Assembly (NCBI GenBank): GCA_022565595.1
Contig: JAIUML010000001.1
Location: forward strand, 370,405 to 434,404
Source: Saccharospirillum sp.
GTDB lineage: Bacteria > Pseudomonadota > Gammaproteobacteria > Pseudomonadales > Natronospirillaceae
Reading direction: 5' to 3'
Length of the DNA: 64,000 bases
A program made the translations under genes and the position numbers. The notes beneath the pieces were generated by a model. That model was not told where the DNA came from and made no database searches. It saw only the letters and a list, made by a program, of their open reading frames with translations. This document shows, one piece after another, positions 51,721 through 60,793 of the stretch. The stretch's first letter is position 1; every line of letters begins with the position of its first letter.

Positions 51721-52944
51721 ATGTCCATGAACGCACGGTTTTTTCTAACCGTCTTTGCGCCCTTTGCACTGGGCTATCTGCTGTCGTACTTCTACCGTGT
51801 CGTCAACGGCGTCATCGCCGGCCCGATGCAGGTGGAACTGGCGCTAAGCCCCGGTAGCCTGGGGTTGATCGGCAGTGCCTACTTTCTGTTTTTTGCGGCC
51901 TCCCAGTTGCCACTCGGGGTTGCGCTGGACCGCTACGATACCCGCAAGGTGGCTTCCGCTATTCTGCTGATTGCCGCTGCCGGTTCTGTGGTCTTTGCCA
52001 CAGCACAATCGGCGTTCATGCTCTGGCTGGGCCGGGGGTTGATTGGCCTCGGGGTTTCGGCCTGCCTGATGGCGGCCTTTCGCGCCTATGTGGCGACCTT
52101 GCCCGCCGACAAGCTGCCGATGATCAATGGCCTGCAACTGACCGCCGGTGGTATTGGCGCCATTACGGCAACCGCTCCGGCTGAGTGGCTCTTGCCGTAC
52201 ATTGGCTGGCGTGGCATGTTCTTGATATTGGCCGGATTGACGCTGCTGATCGCGGCCTTTGTGCGCTGGCGTGTACCACCGTTGATCCCGGAGCAGAGCG
52301 GGCCTGTGCCCCTGAGCACCCAGGTCAAGACCAGTTTGCAGGTATTTGCCGACAAGCGTTTTTTGCGCATTGCCCCCACCAGCGTACTCAGCCAGGCTAC
52401 TTATATGGCGCTCTTCGCGCTCTGGGCATCGCTCTGGTTTCGGGATGTGGCGGGTTACAGTTCGGGGGAGTCAGCCGACATTCTGCTCTGGTCGGCCATC
52501 GGCATGACCCTGGGCTACCTGACGCTCGGCGGTGCGGCTTCTGCGCTCAATGCACGGGGCATCAGCACGCCCCGAATCAGCGTGACCGGCATGGTGGTCT
52601 TCCTGATCCTGCTGGTGCTGATCATCCTGCAGTGGTCCATTTCCGATAGCCTGATCTGGTTCGCGCTTGGCTACTTCGGCTCCTCCGGCACGCTGATGTT
52701 TGCTGCGTTGACCCAGCAATTCCCCAGAGCACTGGCAGGCCGGGTGACCACCGCATTGAACCTGCTCACCTTTGCTGCCATCTTTTTATTGCAGTGGTTG
52801 CTCGGAGTGCTCATCGGGCTTTGGGAGCCAAATTCGGATGGGCACTACCCCGCCATTGCTTACCAGGTCAGCTTTGGCGCCTGCGCGCTGGCTCAAGGCC
52901 TGGCACTGCTATGGTACTGGAAGGGCCCCATGTCCAGGGAATAG
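51721..52944 (+). CDS. MFS transporter
   Basis: A 407-residue protein with 12 hydrophobic segments. FALGYLLSYFYRVVNGVIAGPMQVELALSPGSLGLIGSAYFLFFAASQLPLGVALDRYDTRKV is the N-terminal pair with MFS motif A (DRYDTRK). GRGLIGLGVSACLMAAFRAYVA follows. The ATG at 51721 (MSMNARFF) has only a weak ribosome site; an upstream in-frame ATG at 51658 adds 21 residues of no similarity. The substrate is unknown. The position after hmgA is not close enough to infer an aromatic-acid role. Confidence 0.88.
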   Translation: MSMNARFFLTVFAPFALGYLLSYFYRVVNGVIAGPMQVELALSPGSLGLIGSAYFLFFAASQLPLGVALDRYDTRKVASAILLIAAAGSVVFATAQSAFMLWLGRGLIGLGVSACLMAAFRAYVATLPADKLPMINGLQLTAGGIGAITATAPAEWLLPYIGWRGMFLILAGLTLLIAAFVRWRVPPLIPEQSGPVPLSTQVKTSLQVFADKRFLRIAPTSVLSQATYMALFALWASLWFRDVAGYSSGESADILLWSAIGMTLGYLTLGGAASALNARGISTPRISVTGMVVFLILLVLIILQWSISDSLIWFALGYFGSSGTLMFAALTQQFPRALAGRVTTALNLLTFAAIFLLQWLLGVLIGLWEPNSDGHYPAIAYQVSFGACALAQGLALLWYWKGPMSRE

Positions 52945-53033
52945 CCGCCCATCATTGGGTTCCGATTCTGGCTAGAATGATGGATCGTTCGGTGTATGCT
53001 CCTGTTCAGCGAACAACCCATGAGCGCAGCAGA

Positions 53034-54419
53034 GTGGACCAGAGCACTTACCAACAGGCACGATTGGCACGGGATGCCCGCTTTGACGGCCAGTTCTTTG
53101 TCGCCGTTAAAACCACGGGCATCTATTGCCGTCCCATCTGCCCGGCACCGCCACCCAAAGAACAGAATGTCTGCTATTACAGCAGCGCTATTGAGGCCGC
53201 CCAGGCGGGCTTTCGCCCCTGCCTGAGGTGCCGACCCGACAGCGCGCCTGCATCCTGGGCCTGGAAAGGCACCGATACTACTCTGGAGCGCGCACTGGCG
53301 TTGATTGACGAAGGCGCCCTGATCAATGGATCGGTCGATCAACTGTGCGACCGATTAGGCATCAGCAGCCGTTACCTGGCTCGGCTATTTCAACAAAAAC
53401 TGGGAGCGAGCCCAAAGCAGTATGGGCTCTATCAACAGGTGCTGTTCGCCAAAAGTCTACTGCAACAGACCCCCTTGCCCATCGCCGATATTGCCTTTGC
53501 CTCAGGCTTTAATAGCGTGCGTCGTTTCAACGACTGCTTTGTCAAAGCCTTGAGTTTGTCGCCTCGGGAGATACGTCAACGAAGCACCAGCGGAAAGTCA
53601 GGCCCGGGTATTGAACTGCTGCTGAGTTACAGACCACCCTATGATTGGGCCAGCCTGCAGGGGTTTCTCGAGCATCGGCTGATTCCCGGTCTGGAGTGGA
53701 GCGACAAGAATCACTATGGCCGCACCTTCCAACTCGACAACGGCGTGCAAGGTCATTTCACGGCGGAGCATCGCCCCGACAAAAACGCCTTCAAGGTGCG
53801 CATCGAAACGCACCAACCCGGTGCTCTCCTGCCCCTGGTGCGCACGATCAAACGCCTGCTCGATCTGGATGCCGACAGCCAGCGCATCGATGACTTCCTG
53901 GCACCCAGGTTGAAGCCTTTTGCACACTACACACCTGGATTGCGCTTGCCTGGCATACTCAGCCTGTTCGAAGCCGGTGTGCGCGCCATACTCGGGCAAC
54001 AAATCAGTGTAACGGCCGCCCGCAATCTGGTTGCACAGGTGGTGCAGACTTATGGCCAACGATTTGAGAGTGACGGCGACCCCAGGTACTTTTTTCCGAC
54101 AGCCGCGCAACTTTCCAAGCAATCACTGGGGGAATTGAAAATCCCGAAACGCCGACGCCAGACCTTGATCGACTTCGCGACGTACATGGCCGACCCCGAA
54201 AACGCCCACAAGGACCCAGAACATTGGCGCCCGATAAAAGGCATCGGCGAATGGACCATCCGCTATGCCCGTATGCGCGGCCTGAGCGACGCCAACGTCT
54301 GGCTCGGCTCCGACCTGGGCATACAAAAAGCCCTGCAACGAACCGAGGCCCGCCTGGACCCGGAATCCGCCTCGCCCTGGCAAAGTTACCTCACCTTTCA
54401 ACTCTGGAATCAGCCATGA
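53034..54419 (+). CDS. Ada-like N-terminal/AraC-type regulator fused to AlkA DNA glycosylase
   Basis: A 461-residue fusion. The Ada-type zinc domain is DARFDGQFFVAVKTTGIYCRPICP, then GFRPCLRCRPD, with four Cys including the methyl-phosphotriester acceptor. An AraC helix-turn-helix follows (SVDQLCDRLGISSRYLARLFQQKLG). The C-terminal half is AlkA: an N-terminal sheet, LPGILSLFEAGVRAILGQQISVTAARNLV, and the helix-hairpin-helix IKGIGEWTIRYARMRGL with the following Asp. It excises alkylated bases and activates the adaptive response. The methyltransferase domain is absent and supplied by the next gene. GTG 53034 is chosen; ATG 52977 is possible but falls on a TAGAAT -10-like element. Confidence 0.92.
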   Translation: MDQSTYQQARLARDARFDGQFFVAVKTTGIYCRPICPAPPPKEQNVCYYSSAIEAAQAGFRPCLRCRPDSAPASWAWKGTDTTLERALALIDEGALINGSVDQLCDRLGISSRYLARLFQQKLGASPKQYGLYQQVLFAKSLLQQTPLPIADIAFASGFNSVRRFNDCFVKALSLSPREIRQRSTSGKSGPGIELLLSYRPPYDWASLQGFLEHRLIPGLEWSDKNHYGRTFQLDNGVQGHFTAEHRPDKNAFKVRIETHQPGALLPLVRTIKRLLDLDADSQRIDDFLAPRLKPFAHYTPGLRLPGILSLFEAGVRAILGQQISVTAARNLVAQVVQTYGQRFESDGDPRYFFPTAAQLSKQSLGELKIPKRRRQTLIDFATYMADPENAHKDPEHWRPIKGIGEWTIRYARMRGLSDANVWLGSDLGIQKALQRTEARLDPESASPWQSYLTFQLWNQP

Positions 54420-54895
54420 CACAGACCTATTGCAGCCTGTTGGAAAGCCCCATCGGCTGGCTCACCATCGAAGCCAACGACAACGCCATTACTCGCATCG
54501 AATTTCTGGATGCCAACTCAGTGCCCGTGCCAAACGAAAGTGACCTGACCAGAAGCGCAAAATCGCAGCTTGAACAATATTTCACGGGCCAACGCCACCA
54601 ATTTGACCTGCCGCTTGCCCCGCCTGGCACCGACTTTCAGCAACGGTGCTGGCAGGCACTGCAAGATATTCCCTACGGTGAAACCCGCAGTTATGTCGAC
54701 CAGGCCATGGCCATTGCCAAGCCAAAGGCCGTAAGAGCCGTTGGCAGTGCCAATGGTGCCAACCCCATTTCCATCGTCATCCCTTGCCACAGGGTGATCG
54801 GCAAAAATGGGAAGCTGACGGGCTATGCCGGTGGATTAGACAGGAAAGCGTGGCTGTTGGCGATGGAGGCAAGACAATCGGATTTCAGCTTCTGA
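54416..54895 (+). CDS. ogt: Methylated-DNA--protein-cysteine S-methyltransferase
   Basis: A 159-residue suicide enzyme that takes methyl groups from O6-methylguanine. The active site IVIPCHRVIGKNGKLTGYAGG (acceptor Cys in PCHRV) is at about residues 123-143. DFQQRCWQALQDIPYGETRSY is the DNA-binding helix. The ATG at 54416 overlaps the stop of the AlkA fusion by 4 bp, so both repair proteins are made together. Confidence 0.95.
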   Translation: MTQTYCSLLESPIGWLTIEANDNAITRIEFLDANSVPVPNESDLTRSAKSQLEQYFTGQRHQFDLPLAPPGTDFQQRCWQALQDIPYGETRSYVDQAMAIAKPKAVRAVGSANGANPISIVIPCHRVIGKNGKLTGYAGGLDRKAWLLAMEARQSDFSF

Positions 54896-55070
54896 ATCCA
54901 ACAGATAGACCTTTGTATTGGTGAGCCTTCCAACAACCGGCCAAAAACCGAATGTCTCCGGTTGCAGCCAGATCGCCCCAGCCAACCGTGGTTAACTTAG
55001 CAACGGAAAAGTAAACGCAATCGAAAAAAGTGACTTCCGAATAACCGACAAAAGAGTTGATGCGCCCTAT

Positions 55071-55394
55071 TTAATAAGTTGGCATTTCACTGTCTACCTG
55101 CCTGGCCCAGGCATCAACACCCCCAGTCAGGTTGCTGACATTGGAAAAACCGTTCTGATCCAGAAAATGAGCGACCTGCATACTGCGCATACCGTGATGG
55201 CAAATACAGACCACGGGTTGCTCTCGCTTTAACTCGGACAGTTGATCCGGAATCGAGTTCATCGGTATCAGCACCGAGCCTTCAATATGGCACGTCTGGA
55301 ACTCCCAGGACTCGCGAACGTCGAGCAAGGTCGGTTGAGGTCGGGCTTCGTCATTCAGCCAGGCGGCAAGCTCACTAGCCGTCAAATTATTCAA
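55071..55394 (-). CDS. Rhodanese-like sulfurtransferase
   Basis: A 107-residue single-domain rhodanese that moves sulfane sulfur on a Cys persulfide. LLDVRESWEFQTCHIEGSVLIPM is the CH2A-type motif. The active loop is ICHHGMRSMQVA; Cys in CICHHGMRS is the catalytic residue. GGVDAWAR is C-terminal. The start is TTG at 55394, with GAGG 9 bp upstream; no ATG is available. It is cytoplasmic, like GlpE. Confidence 0.9.
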   Translation of the reverse strand: MNNLTASELAAWLNDEARPQPTLLDVRESWEFQTCHIEGSVLIPMNSIPDQLSELKREQPVVCICHHGMRSMQVAHFLDQNGFSNVSNLTGGVDAWARQVDSEMPTY

Positions 55395-55504
55395 ATCAGC
55401 ATCCTCTTGTCTGGTTCAATTTTTGAAGGCCAATAGCAGATCAGCTTTTGGCTAGCAGAGCAACACTCAAACCTTGGTCACAATGCGCCAACTTGCACAC
55501 ACCC

Positions 55505-56353
55505 TCAGTACAAATAGTGAATATCTGTCATTCGCCCTCGCCAGTATGGTTTGGGGCCTTCCGGCAGCAGCCAGGCGACCTCACCGGAGAGCGGAACCAG
55601 CAGTCCATCGCGGCGTTCATACTCCCAGAACCGCCCCTGCCAGGGTGTGGCTACTTGCTCGCCATCGACGTCGCGGTAGCGAGCTTCAGAGTATACCTCG
55701 TCTATCAACCCCGCCTCGTTAAAGCTCAGCGTGAGGGATACGGTGATGCCCTGGTCTGTCAGAGTCGCCCTGGCGCTGTGGTCATCGATTGCGTGCCAGG
55801 TGACTCCCTGACTGGGCAGCAGGGCTGTCGGGTACCACGGCGTTTCGGCAAAAAACCGCAACAATTCGCCTTGATCCAGTTCAGATGACGGCGGCTGCTT
55901 CATGACCGTTATCAGGCCCAGTAGCTTGGCTTCCAGCAGGCCATGGCCTGCCACATAGGCATCGACGACCGAGACTGTAAAGCCCGGCGCCATACGAATG
56001 CGGGCATCCCAAATGAAACCACGGGGGCGCGTCACTACCTGCTGCTCGGAGGTGAAGGGTTGCCAGTTCTCTTCGGTTGCCCCCATATTGAACAAGCCTG
56101 TGTGTTTTACCTCTGCTGAGCGAATCAGCGGCTGTCCTTCGCTCAGAACGGCTTCAAAATAGCGTCGCACCGGCGCCGGCAAGCCATCCAGTTCCTGGCT
56201 CGAGAAGACGTCAACCGGGGCGGTTTCCTGATCAGCCACGAGCCGCGCTTGCAGCGCCTGCATGGAGGATTTCCAACTGCTCTGCCCCCAGTAATAGCCT
56301 CCCATAATCAGGGCAACCAGTATCAATACCAGAGCGATACTCAGTTTCAACAT
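55505..56353 (-). CDS. Membrane-anchored protein of unknown function (DUF6544/DUF6920-like)
   Basis: A 282-residue protein with one N-terminal helix (LSIALVLILVALIMGGYYW). The large outside domain reads LPAPVRRYFEAVLSEGQP, VKHTGLFNMG, GFIWDARIRM, VVDAYVAGHGLLEAKLLGL, ELLRFFAETPWYPTALL, YRDVDGEQVATPWQGRFWEYERRDGLLVP. These runs match a conserved bacterial family I recall as DUF6544/6920; its function is not known. The YjbQ gene is 27 bp upstream on the same strand. Confidence 0.72.
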   Translation of the reverse strand: MLKLSIALVLILVALIMGGYYWGQSSWKSSMQALQARLVADQETAPVDVFSSQELDGLPAPVRRYFEAVLSEGQPLIRSAEVKHTGLFNMGATEENWQPFTSEQQVVTRPRGFIWDARIRMAPGFTVSVVDAYVAGHGLLEAKLLGLITVMKQPPSSELDQGELLRFFAETPWYPTALLPSQGVTWHAIDDHSARATLTDQGITVSLTLSFNEAGLIDEVYSEARYRDVDGEQVATPWQGRFWEYERRDGLLVPLSGEVAWLLPEGPKPYWRGRMTDIHYLY

Positions 56354-56380
56354 GACTTGACACTCCCGGCCCTAAAACCG

Positions 56381-56809
56381 TTATTCACCTTGTAAGGTTA
56401 ACACCAGAATTCGACCGGACGCCCGCGTTCGATGCTCGCCCAGGTAAACACCCTGCCAGGTGCCGAGGTTCAAACGCCCATTGGTCACAGGCAACATCAG
56501 ACTGCTGCCCAGCAGGCTGGACTTGAAGTGGGCTGGAAGATCATCGGGTCCTTCGTAGGTGTGCTCAAATGGCGAATGCCGGTCTGTATCCGGTGCCAGA
56601 CCCTGAAAGTACCGTTCGAAATCCCGACGCACGGCCGGGTCTGCATTCTCATTCAGCGTCAGGCTGGCGGAGGTGTGTTTGATCAGAATGTGCAGCAGGC
56701 CTACTGACACTGGCGGTGCCTGCTGCAATGACGTGCTGATGTCATCTGTGATCAAGTGAAAGCCACGCGATTTGGCAGGTAGCTGAAGCTGGTGTTGCCA
56801 GAAGATCAT
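56381..56809 (-). CDS. YjbQ-family protein (UPF0047)
   Basis: A 142-residue conserved protein. The family core is RGFHLITDDI, GLLHILIKHTSASLTLNENADPAVRRDFERYF and LMLPVTNGRLNLGTWQGVYLGEHR. Members form trimers with a His/Glu pocket; a minor thiamine-phosphate synthase activity has been reported for E. coli YjbQ. The ATG at 56809 gives MIFWQHQLQLPAKS. Transcribed with the following DUF gene. Confidence 0.92.
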   Translation of the reverse strand: MIFWQHQLQLPAKSRGFHLITDDISTSLQQAPPVSVGLLHILIKHTSASLTLNENADPAVRRDFERYFQGLAPDTDRHSPFEHTYEGPDDLPAHFKSSLLGSSLMLPVTNGRLNLGTWQGVYLGEHRTRASGRILVLTLQGE

Positions 56810-56942
56810 GATCGGCTCTGTTCGGTTTGCGTTTGGCCTGTCACTCTATAAAAAACAGGAGGCATTGCCAAAGCCAAATACGTCAAAGGGGATGGCAACA
56901 AGCCGGCAGGACGCCAAAATCAAGGCTCAACTCGTTTTCAGA

Positions 56943-57521
56943 TCAGGCATTGCGTTGGTGCAACCTTCGACTCAGGCGCTCCCAGGGAGTGAACTCTCCA
57001 CGCAGCCAGGGGCCCGGTAAACGCATGGACAGCGGAATAAACACAAACACCATCATGGGAGTCAGCGCCAGGGTGCTCATCAGTATTCGGGGAACCAGTG
57101 CGACATCCACCAATAAGGGCCCGAATAAAAAATGGAACATCAAGGACACGGGAAAGAAGGCAAACCAGATCGCAATGCCTTGCTTCCAGCGTGGCGGTGT
57201 TTTGCCAGTGGCATCCTGAAACCAGCCATCCAGGCCAATGGCGCGGTACTCATGGGGAGCCTCATAAAGCCCTTCACCCCGCGCCAGCCAGGTACGGCGC
57301 GATGCGGATTGCTCCCATGCCACAAGCGCCTCTGTGTCGCGGAAACGAAAGATGATCTGATATTCGTCGTCACCTGGTGGCGGTGCAAGCACGCCAGAGC
57401 CCAGGTAACCAGGGAAGTCGGAGGCGAGTTCACGGCCTTCGCCCAGCCAGTGGTGAAAATCCTGATAGCGGCCATTGGCTACGCGCCGGGCCACCATTAA
57501 CGTAACGGGTTCGGATGACAT
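56943..57521 (-). CDS. Antibiotic-biosynthesis-monooxygenase-domain membrane protein
   Basis: A 192-residue protein. An ABM-type ferredoxin-like domain (VTLMVARRVANGRYQDFHHWLGEGRELASDFPGYLGSGVLAP, FRFRDTEALVAWEQSASRRTWL) covers about 1-105. Two helices follow (IAIWFAFFPVSLMFHFLF, LVPRILMSTLALTPMMVFVFI) and a basic tail. This layout occurs widely in proteobacteria, without assigned function. The ATG at 57521 follows AGGAG; the frame extends to 57689 without homology. Confidence 0.85.
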   Translation of the reverse strand: MSSEPVTLMVARRVANGRYQDFHHWLGEGRELASDFPGYLGSGVLAPPPGDDEYQIIFRFRDTEALVAWEQSASRRTWLARGEGLYEAPHEYRAIGLDGWFQDATGKTPPRWKQGIAIWFAFFPVSLMFHFLFGPLLVDVALVPRILMSTLALTPMMVFVFIPLSMRLPGPWLRGEFTPWERLSRRLHQRNA

Positions 57522-57673
57522 GATATATCTCCTGATGGTAAGTGCCTGGGTAAGGCACACGGCTTGTCGGCTCGGGTAGAGCCACACAAGAACCAACGAG
57601 CATTGTACCAAACTAACCTGGCAGAGCCTTCGAGCCGCCCGACATTGCCGTTGCCTGAGAATGACGCTACTGT

Positions 57674-58492
57674 ATGCTTTACAAAACACCCGAACACCCC
57701 GTGACAGTTCCGATGGTCCCTATATCACCACACGCTTCCCCCAGCTTTGTCGATGTGCGTCGGCGGTTTGGATTCCGTACCATAGAGATGGGCCGCTGGG
57801 TCACCCCGGTCGAACGCGATCGAGCCGCCGCGGAGTTCTACCGTGCCCTGTGCGATTTGATGACTGCCCTGAGTGTGCCTGAGGTGGTCATCTCACTGCG
57901 TGGTCAACTCAGCTTGCAGTATGGGAAAGGCGGTCAGTTGGGTGTGTCCGCCCACTATATGCCCGCAACTCAGCAACTGGCGCTGGCGAAAAACGCCGGG
58001 GCCGGCAGCCTCGCCCACGAATGGTTTCACGCCTTTGATCACTACATCGCCGACAAAGCCTTTGCGAATCTGAAGCCTCAGCAGTTCGCCTCATCCGCCT
58101 GGTTTGACCAAAAGCCCGGCAAAGCTCACCCCTTGAACGACCGGTTGACCGACTGCTTTCGGGCCATCTTCAGCAACGACGGTGGCGCGGCCTCGCCTTT
58201 GGTAGCCAATGCAATGCTCGCTGACCGCCTTAATAATCGGCTCTATTATGCGTTACCGGAGGAGTTGTGTGCCCGAGCCTTTGAGGCCTTCGCGGAAGAT
58301 TGCGGCCCGGGCAATCGATTTTTGGTTCACGGCACGCGCAAGTCAGACGAAGCACAGGCCGGGCTCTATCCCACTGGCCAACAGCGGCAACGCATCAATG
58401 AAACCTTCACTGGCTACTTCCGTGCACTGGGCCTCGCCGTCAGGCATCAGCCAGTGCATAGCGAGAAAGACACCGCATTGGCCCGGTGGTAA
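57674..58492 (+). CDS. CLCA_X-family protein with HExxH metallopeptidase motif
   Basis: A 272-residue protein. FGFRTIEMGRWVTPVERDRAAAEFYRALCDLM and VVISLRGQLSLQYGKGGQLGVSAHYMP lead into SLAHEWFHAFDHY, where HEWFH fits the zinc HExxH motif. ELCARAFEAFAED may supply the third ligand. I recall the group under the name CLCA_X; no substrate is known. Start options are ATG 57674 or the ATG at 57713 (MVPISPHASP); the conserved part begins after both. No signal peptide. Confidence 0.75.
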   Translation: MLYKTPEHPVTVPMVPISPHASPSFVDVRRRFGFRTIEMGRWVTPVERDRAAAEFYRALCDLMTALSVPEVVISLRGQLSLQYGKGGQLGVSAHYMPATQQLALAKNAGAGSLAHEWFHAFDHYIADKAFANLKPQQFASSAWFDQKPGKAHPLNDRLTDCFRAIFSNDGGAASPLVANAMLADRLNNRLYYALPEELCARAFEAFAEDCGPGNRFLVHGTRKSDEAQAGLYPTGQQRQRINETFTGYFRALGLAVRHQPVHSEKDTALARW

Positions 58493-58505
58493 GGCCTGAG
58501 TCTTT

Positions 58506-58730
58506 GATTTTGGGCTGGATTTGGCGAATGAGGCCACCCCTCACCCCCGGCCCCTCTGCCCCGGGAGAGGGGAGTAACACCAGGAGTGGTGGGCCCAGCA
58601 GGGCGAAGGCCGGTGCGAAGCACGCAAAGCAATGCTTTGCGAGGCCGTAGCGGCCAAAATCTGTGATTTTGGACTGGATTAGTCCAATGAGGTTCAGCAT
58701 TTCGCCGTAGGCGGGATGGTGGGCCCAGCA
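58506..58730 (+). repeat. Imperfect two-copy intergenic repeat with hairpin
   Basis: GATTTTGGGCTGGATTTGGC at 58506-58525 recurs, altered, at 58665-58684, each followed by AATGAGG. GGTGGGCCCAGCA at 58588-58600 recurs exactly at 58718-58730. Between lies CCCCTCACCCC-rich sequence and a GCAAAGC/GCTTTGC hairpin (58624-58640). No coding frame here is credible. The remainder of the gap, 58731-59030, is AT-rich without any gene I can support. Confidence 0.55.
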
Positions 58731-59030
58731 TCCCTTAAACCAAACCATTATCTCTTTGTTTTTATTGATATTTTAAAAAATACAACTACAAATATACCCC
58801 CTGACATACCCCCATTTTTGGCCATGTCCCGCGGTTCAAGTCCAAGCTATATATTAGAAATGCCTCACGTAAGTGAGCTCTTTACACTGGCCAACCCGTC
58901 GCTGGCATAGTGTAGCGTCTAAACACAATTAAATGTAAGTCTCCAGAATATCGATATTTAATCACAATTCATTTATCGTGGCTTCCATGCTCATCAATAG
59001 CCCCCTACTAAAAGCCGAGGTGTCATTGAA

Positions 59031-59966
59031 GTGACTCAACAACACATCATAGGCGCCTTGGTGGGCCTGGCAATCGGCGATGCCATGGGTGCCTCTGTCG
59101 AGTTCAAAGCACCCGGCACTTTTGAACCAGTCACAGGCTATAGAAACGGGGGCCCGTTCAATTTACCACCCGGCTACTGGACAGACGATACCAGCCTGGC
59201 GCTATGCAGCGCTGAAAGCCTGCTCGAGTGCAACGGCTTCAATCCTCAAGACCACCAGGAACGTTTCCGTCGCTGGTACCGGGAGGGCTACCTAAGTAGC
59301 ACTGGTACCTGTTTCGATATCGGCAATCAGACTCGCCACGCCATTCATCACTTCGAGACAACTGGCAACGTCTGTGTAGGCACTGAAAGCCATGGTAGCG
59401 CCGGGAACGGAGCCTTGATGCGCCTTGCGCCTCTAGTTATGGCATATCACCAATATCCGGATCATGCCATTGCCTTGGCCAACAGCCACGCACTTCTCAC
59501 CCACAGCGACCCACGCTGCCTGGATGCTAACCGCGCTTTTGCCTGGTTTATACTGCAAGCCATTAATAAGCATAACAAACACAGTGTGCTTGACCCTCGC
59601 TCGGTATTAGGTCGCGTGAAAACCACAGATGCCGAAATAACAGACATACTCAAAGGCAGCTACCGAGAACGCCAGCCACCTCAGATTAAAGGCGCTGGGT
59701 ATATAGTAAAAAGCCTGGAAGCCGCCCTTTGGGCCTTCTGGAATAGCTCCACGTTCGAGGAAGGACTGCTTATGGCCGTGAACCTTGGGGACGATGCCGA
59801 CACCACTGGTGCCATTTACGGGCAACTGGCAGGTGCATTTTATGGGTTACCGGCTATTCCAGAACCCTGGGTACACGATCTCCATTATTCTGAAGAGATC
59901 GTTCGGCTAGCAAATGAACTGGCTCTTAATCCTATCAACCCAGAACCCATAAGAACCAGACACTGA
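59031..59966 (+). CDS. ADP-ribosylglycohydrolase (DraG-like)
   Basis: A 311-residue hydrolase that removes ADP-ribose from proteins or small molecules with Mg2+. Family motifs are IIGALVGLAIGDAMGASVEF (residues 5-24), GYWTDDTSLALCSAESL (Mg ligands TDD), GNGALMRLAPLVM and NLGDDADTTGAIYGQLAGAFYGL (second DDAD). The start is GTG 59031, after an AT-rich gap; the ribosome site (GTGTCATTGAA) is poor. The upstream DNA is AT-richer than most of the window. Two uncharacterised genes follow within 70 and 43 bp, so it probably heads an operon and might reverse an ADP-ribosylation event. Confidence 0.92.
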   Translation: MTQQHIIGALVGLAIGDAMGASVEFKAPGTFEPVTGYRNGGPFNLPPGYWTDDTSLALCSAESLLECNGFNPQDHQERFRRWYREGYLSSTGTCFDIGNQTRHAIHHFETTGNVCVGTESHGSAGNGALMRLAPLVMAYHQYPDHAIALANSHALLTHSDPRCLDANRAFAWFILQAINKHNKHSVLDPRSVLGRVKTTDAEITDILKGSYRERQPPQIKGAGYIVKSLEAALWAFWNSSTFEEGLLMAVNLGDDADTTGAIYGQLAGAFYGLPAIPEPWVHDLHYSEEIVRLANELALNPINPEPIRTRH

Positions 59967-60034
59967 CCATACACTTCTATTGGGTTTAAAGGGATTGAAT
60001 GTATTAATTCGTAACGTCTAGAAAGGAACAGCAG

Positions 60035-60751
60035 ATGAAAAACCAGTACTTCGGAGACATCAATGACTACAGAAAATACGGGCTATTACGGGCGCTGACA
60101 TCTACTACAGAACTCAATTGTCTGGTCGCCTGGATGCTGACTCCAGACGATGGAAGTTCAGATGGCAAATTCATCAAATACCTCAACGAACCTCACCGCT
60201 GGCAACACCATGACCCAGAGCTATATCAAGGTTTGCGAGCTTTAATGGCAAAGGCAGATCAAAGAGCTGTTCATCTAATCGAGAACAGTAATCTATTGCC
60301 AAACACTAGATTTCACTCACGAACAGTACCGGAAAACAGCCATAGTCGGAAAGTCTGGCTTGATGATCTTATTCACCACACCAGAGACACTGACCTTGTC
60401 TTCCTTGACCCCGACAATGGCATGGAAGTGAAGTCCAAGCCATACGGACGAAAACACTCCAGCAAGTTTGCTTATTGGCACGAAATCGAACGTATATGGG
60501 CGGAGGGTAAATCATTGCTTATTTATCAGCACTTTATAAGAGAGAAACGCGACCTATTTACCCAGCGGATGCTCAAAACGCTTCAAGACTGCACACAGGG
60601 ATCACAGGTATCAGGATTTGCAACTGCAAATGTATTTTTCATGGCCGCACTTCAGCCAGGGCATCAGGCTTTCAGTGATGATTGGAGTTCCATAACTCAA
60701 CAGAACTGGCACGGACAGATCAGCTATATAGCTTTAAAGGATGCATTATAG
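60035..60751 (+). CDS. Unknown 238-aa protein, possible nucleic-acid modifying fold
   Basis: Not recognised with certainty. It starts MKNQYFGDINDYRKYGLLRAL at ATG 60035, behind AAAGGAACAGCAG. The central DLVFLDPDNGMEV has a D-P-D-N shape like the catalytic loop of Rossmann methyltransferases and the TcmP-type proteins; then SKFAYWHEIERIW and SLLIYQHFIREKRDLF. Such folds could act on DNA or RNA, but a cofactor loop is not evident. A promoter TTGGGT-16-TATTAA lies at 59980-60007. Second gene of the DraG-headed cluster. Confidence 0.6.
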   Translation: MKNQYFGDINDYRKYGLLRALTSTTELNCLVAWMLTPDDGSSDGKFIKYLNEPHRWQHHDPELYQGLRALMAKADQRAVHLIENSNLLPNTRFHSRTVPENSHSRKVWLDDLIHHTRDTDLVFLDPDNGMEVKSKPYGRKHSSKFAYWHEIERIWAEGKSLLIYQHFIREKRDLFTQRMLKTLQDCTQGSQVSGFATANVFFMAALQPGHQAFSDDWSSITQQNWHGQISYIALKDAL

Positions 60752-60793
60752 ACTATAGTTTAGATCGAGTTTAAATCACTGAAGGAGTTTAAA

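Noticed and set aside
58833..58843. GGTTCAAGTCC, like a tRNA T-arm, at the edge of the AT-rich cluster
   Set aside because: No acceptor, D or anticodon stems could be built around it. A tRNA fragment serving as an attachment site would need a matching copy, which is not visible.
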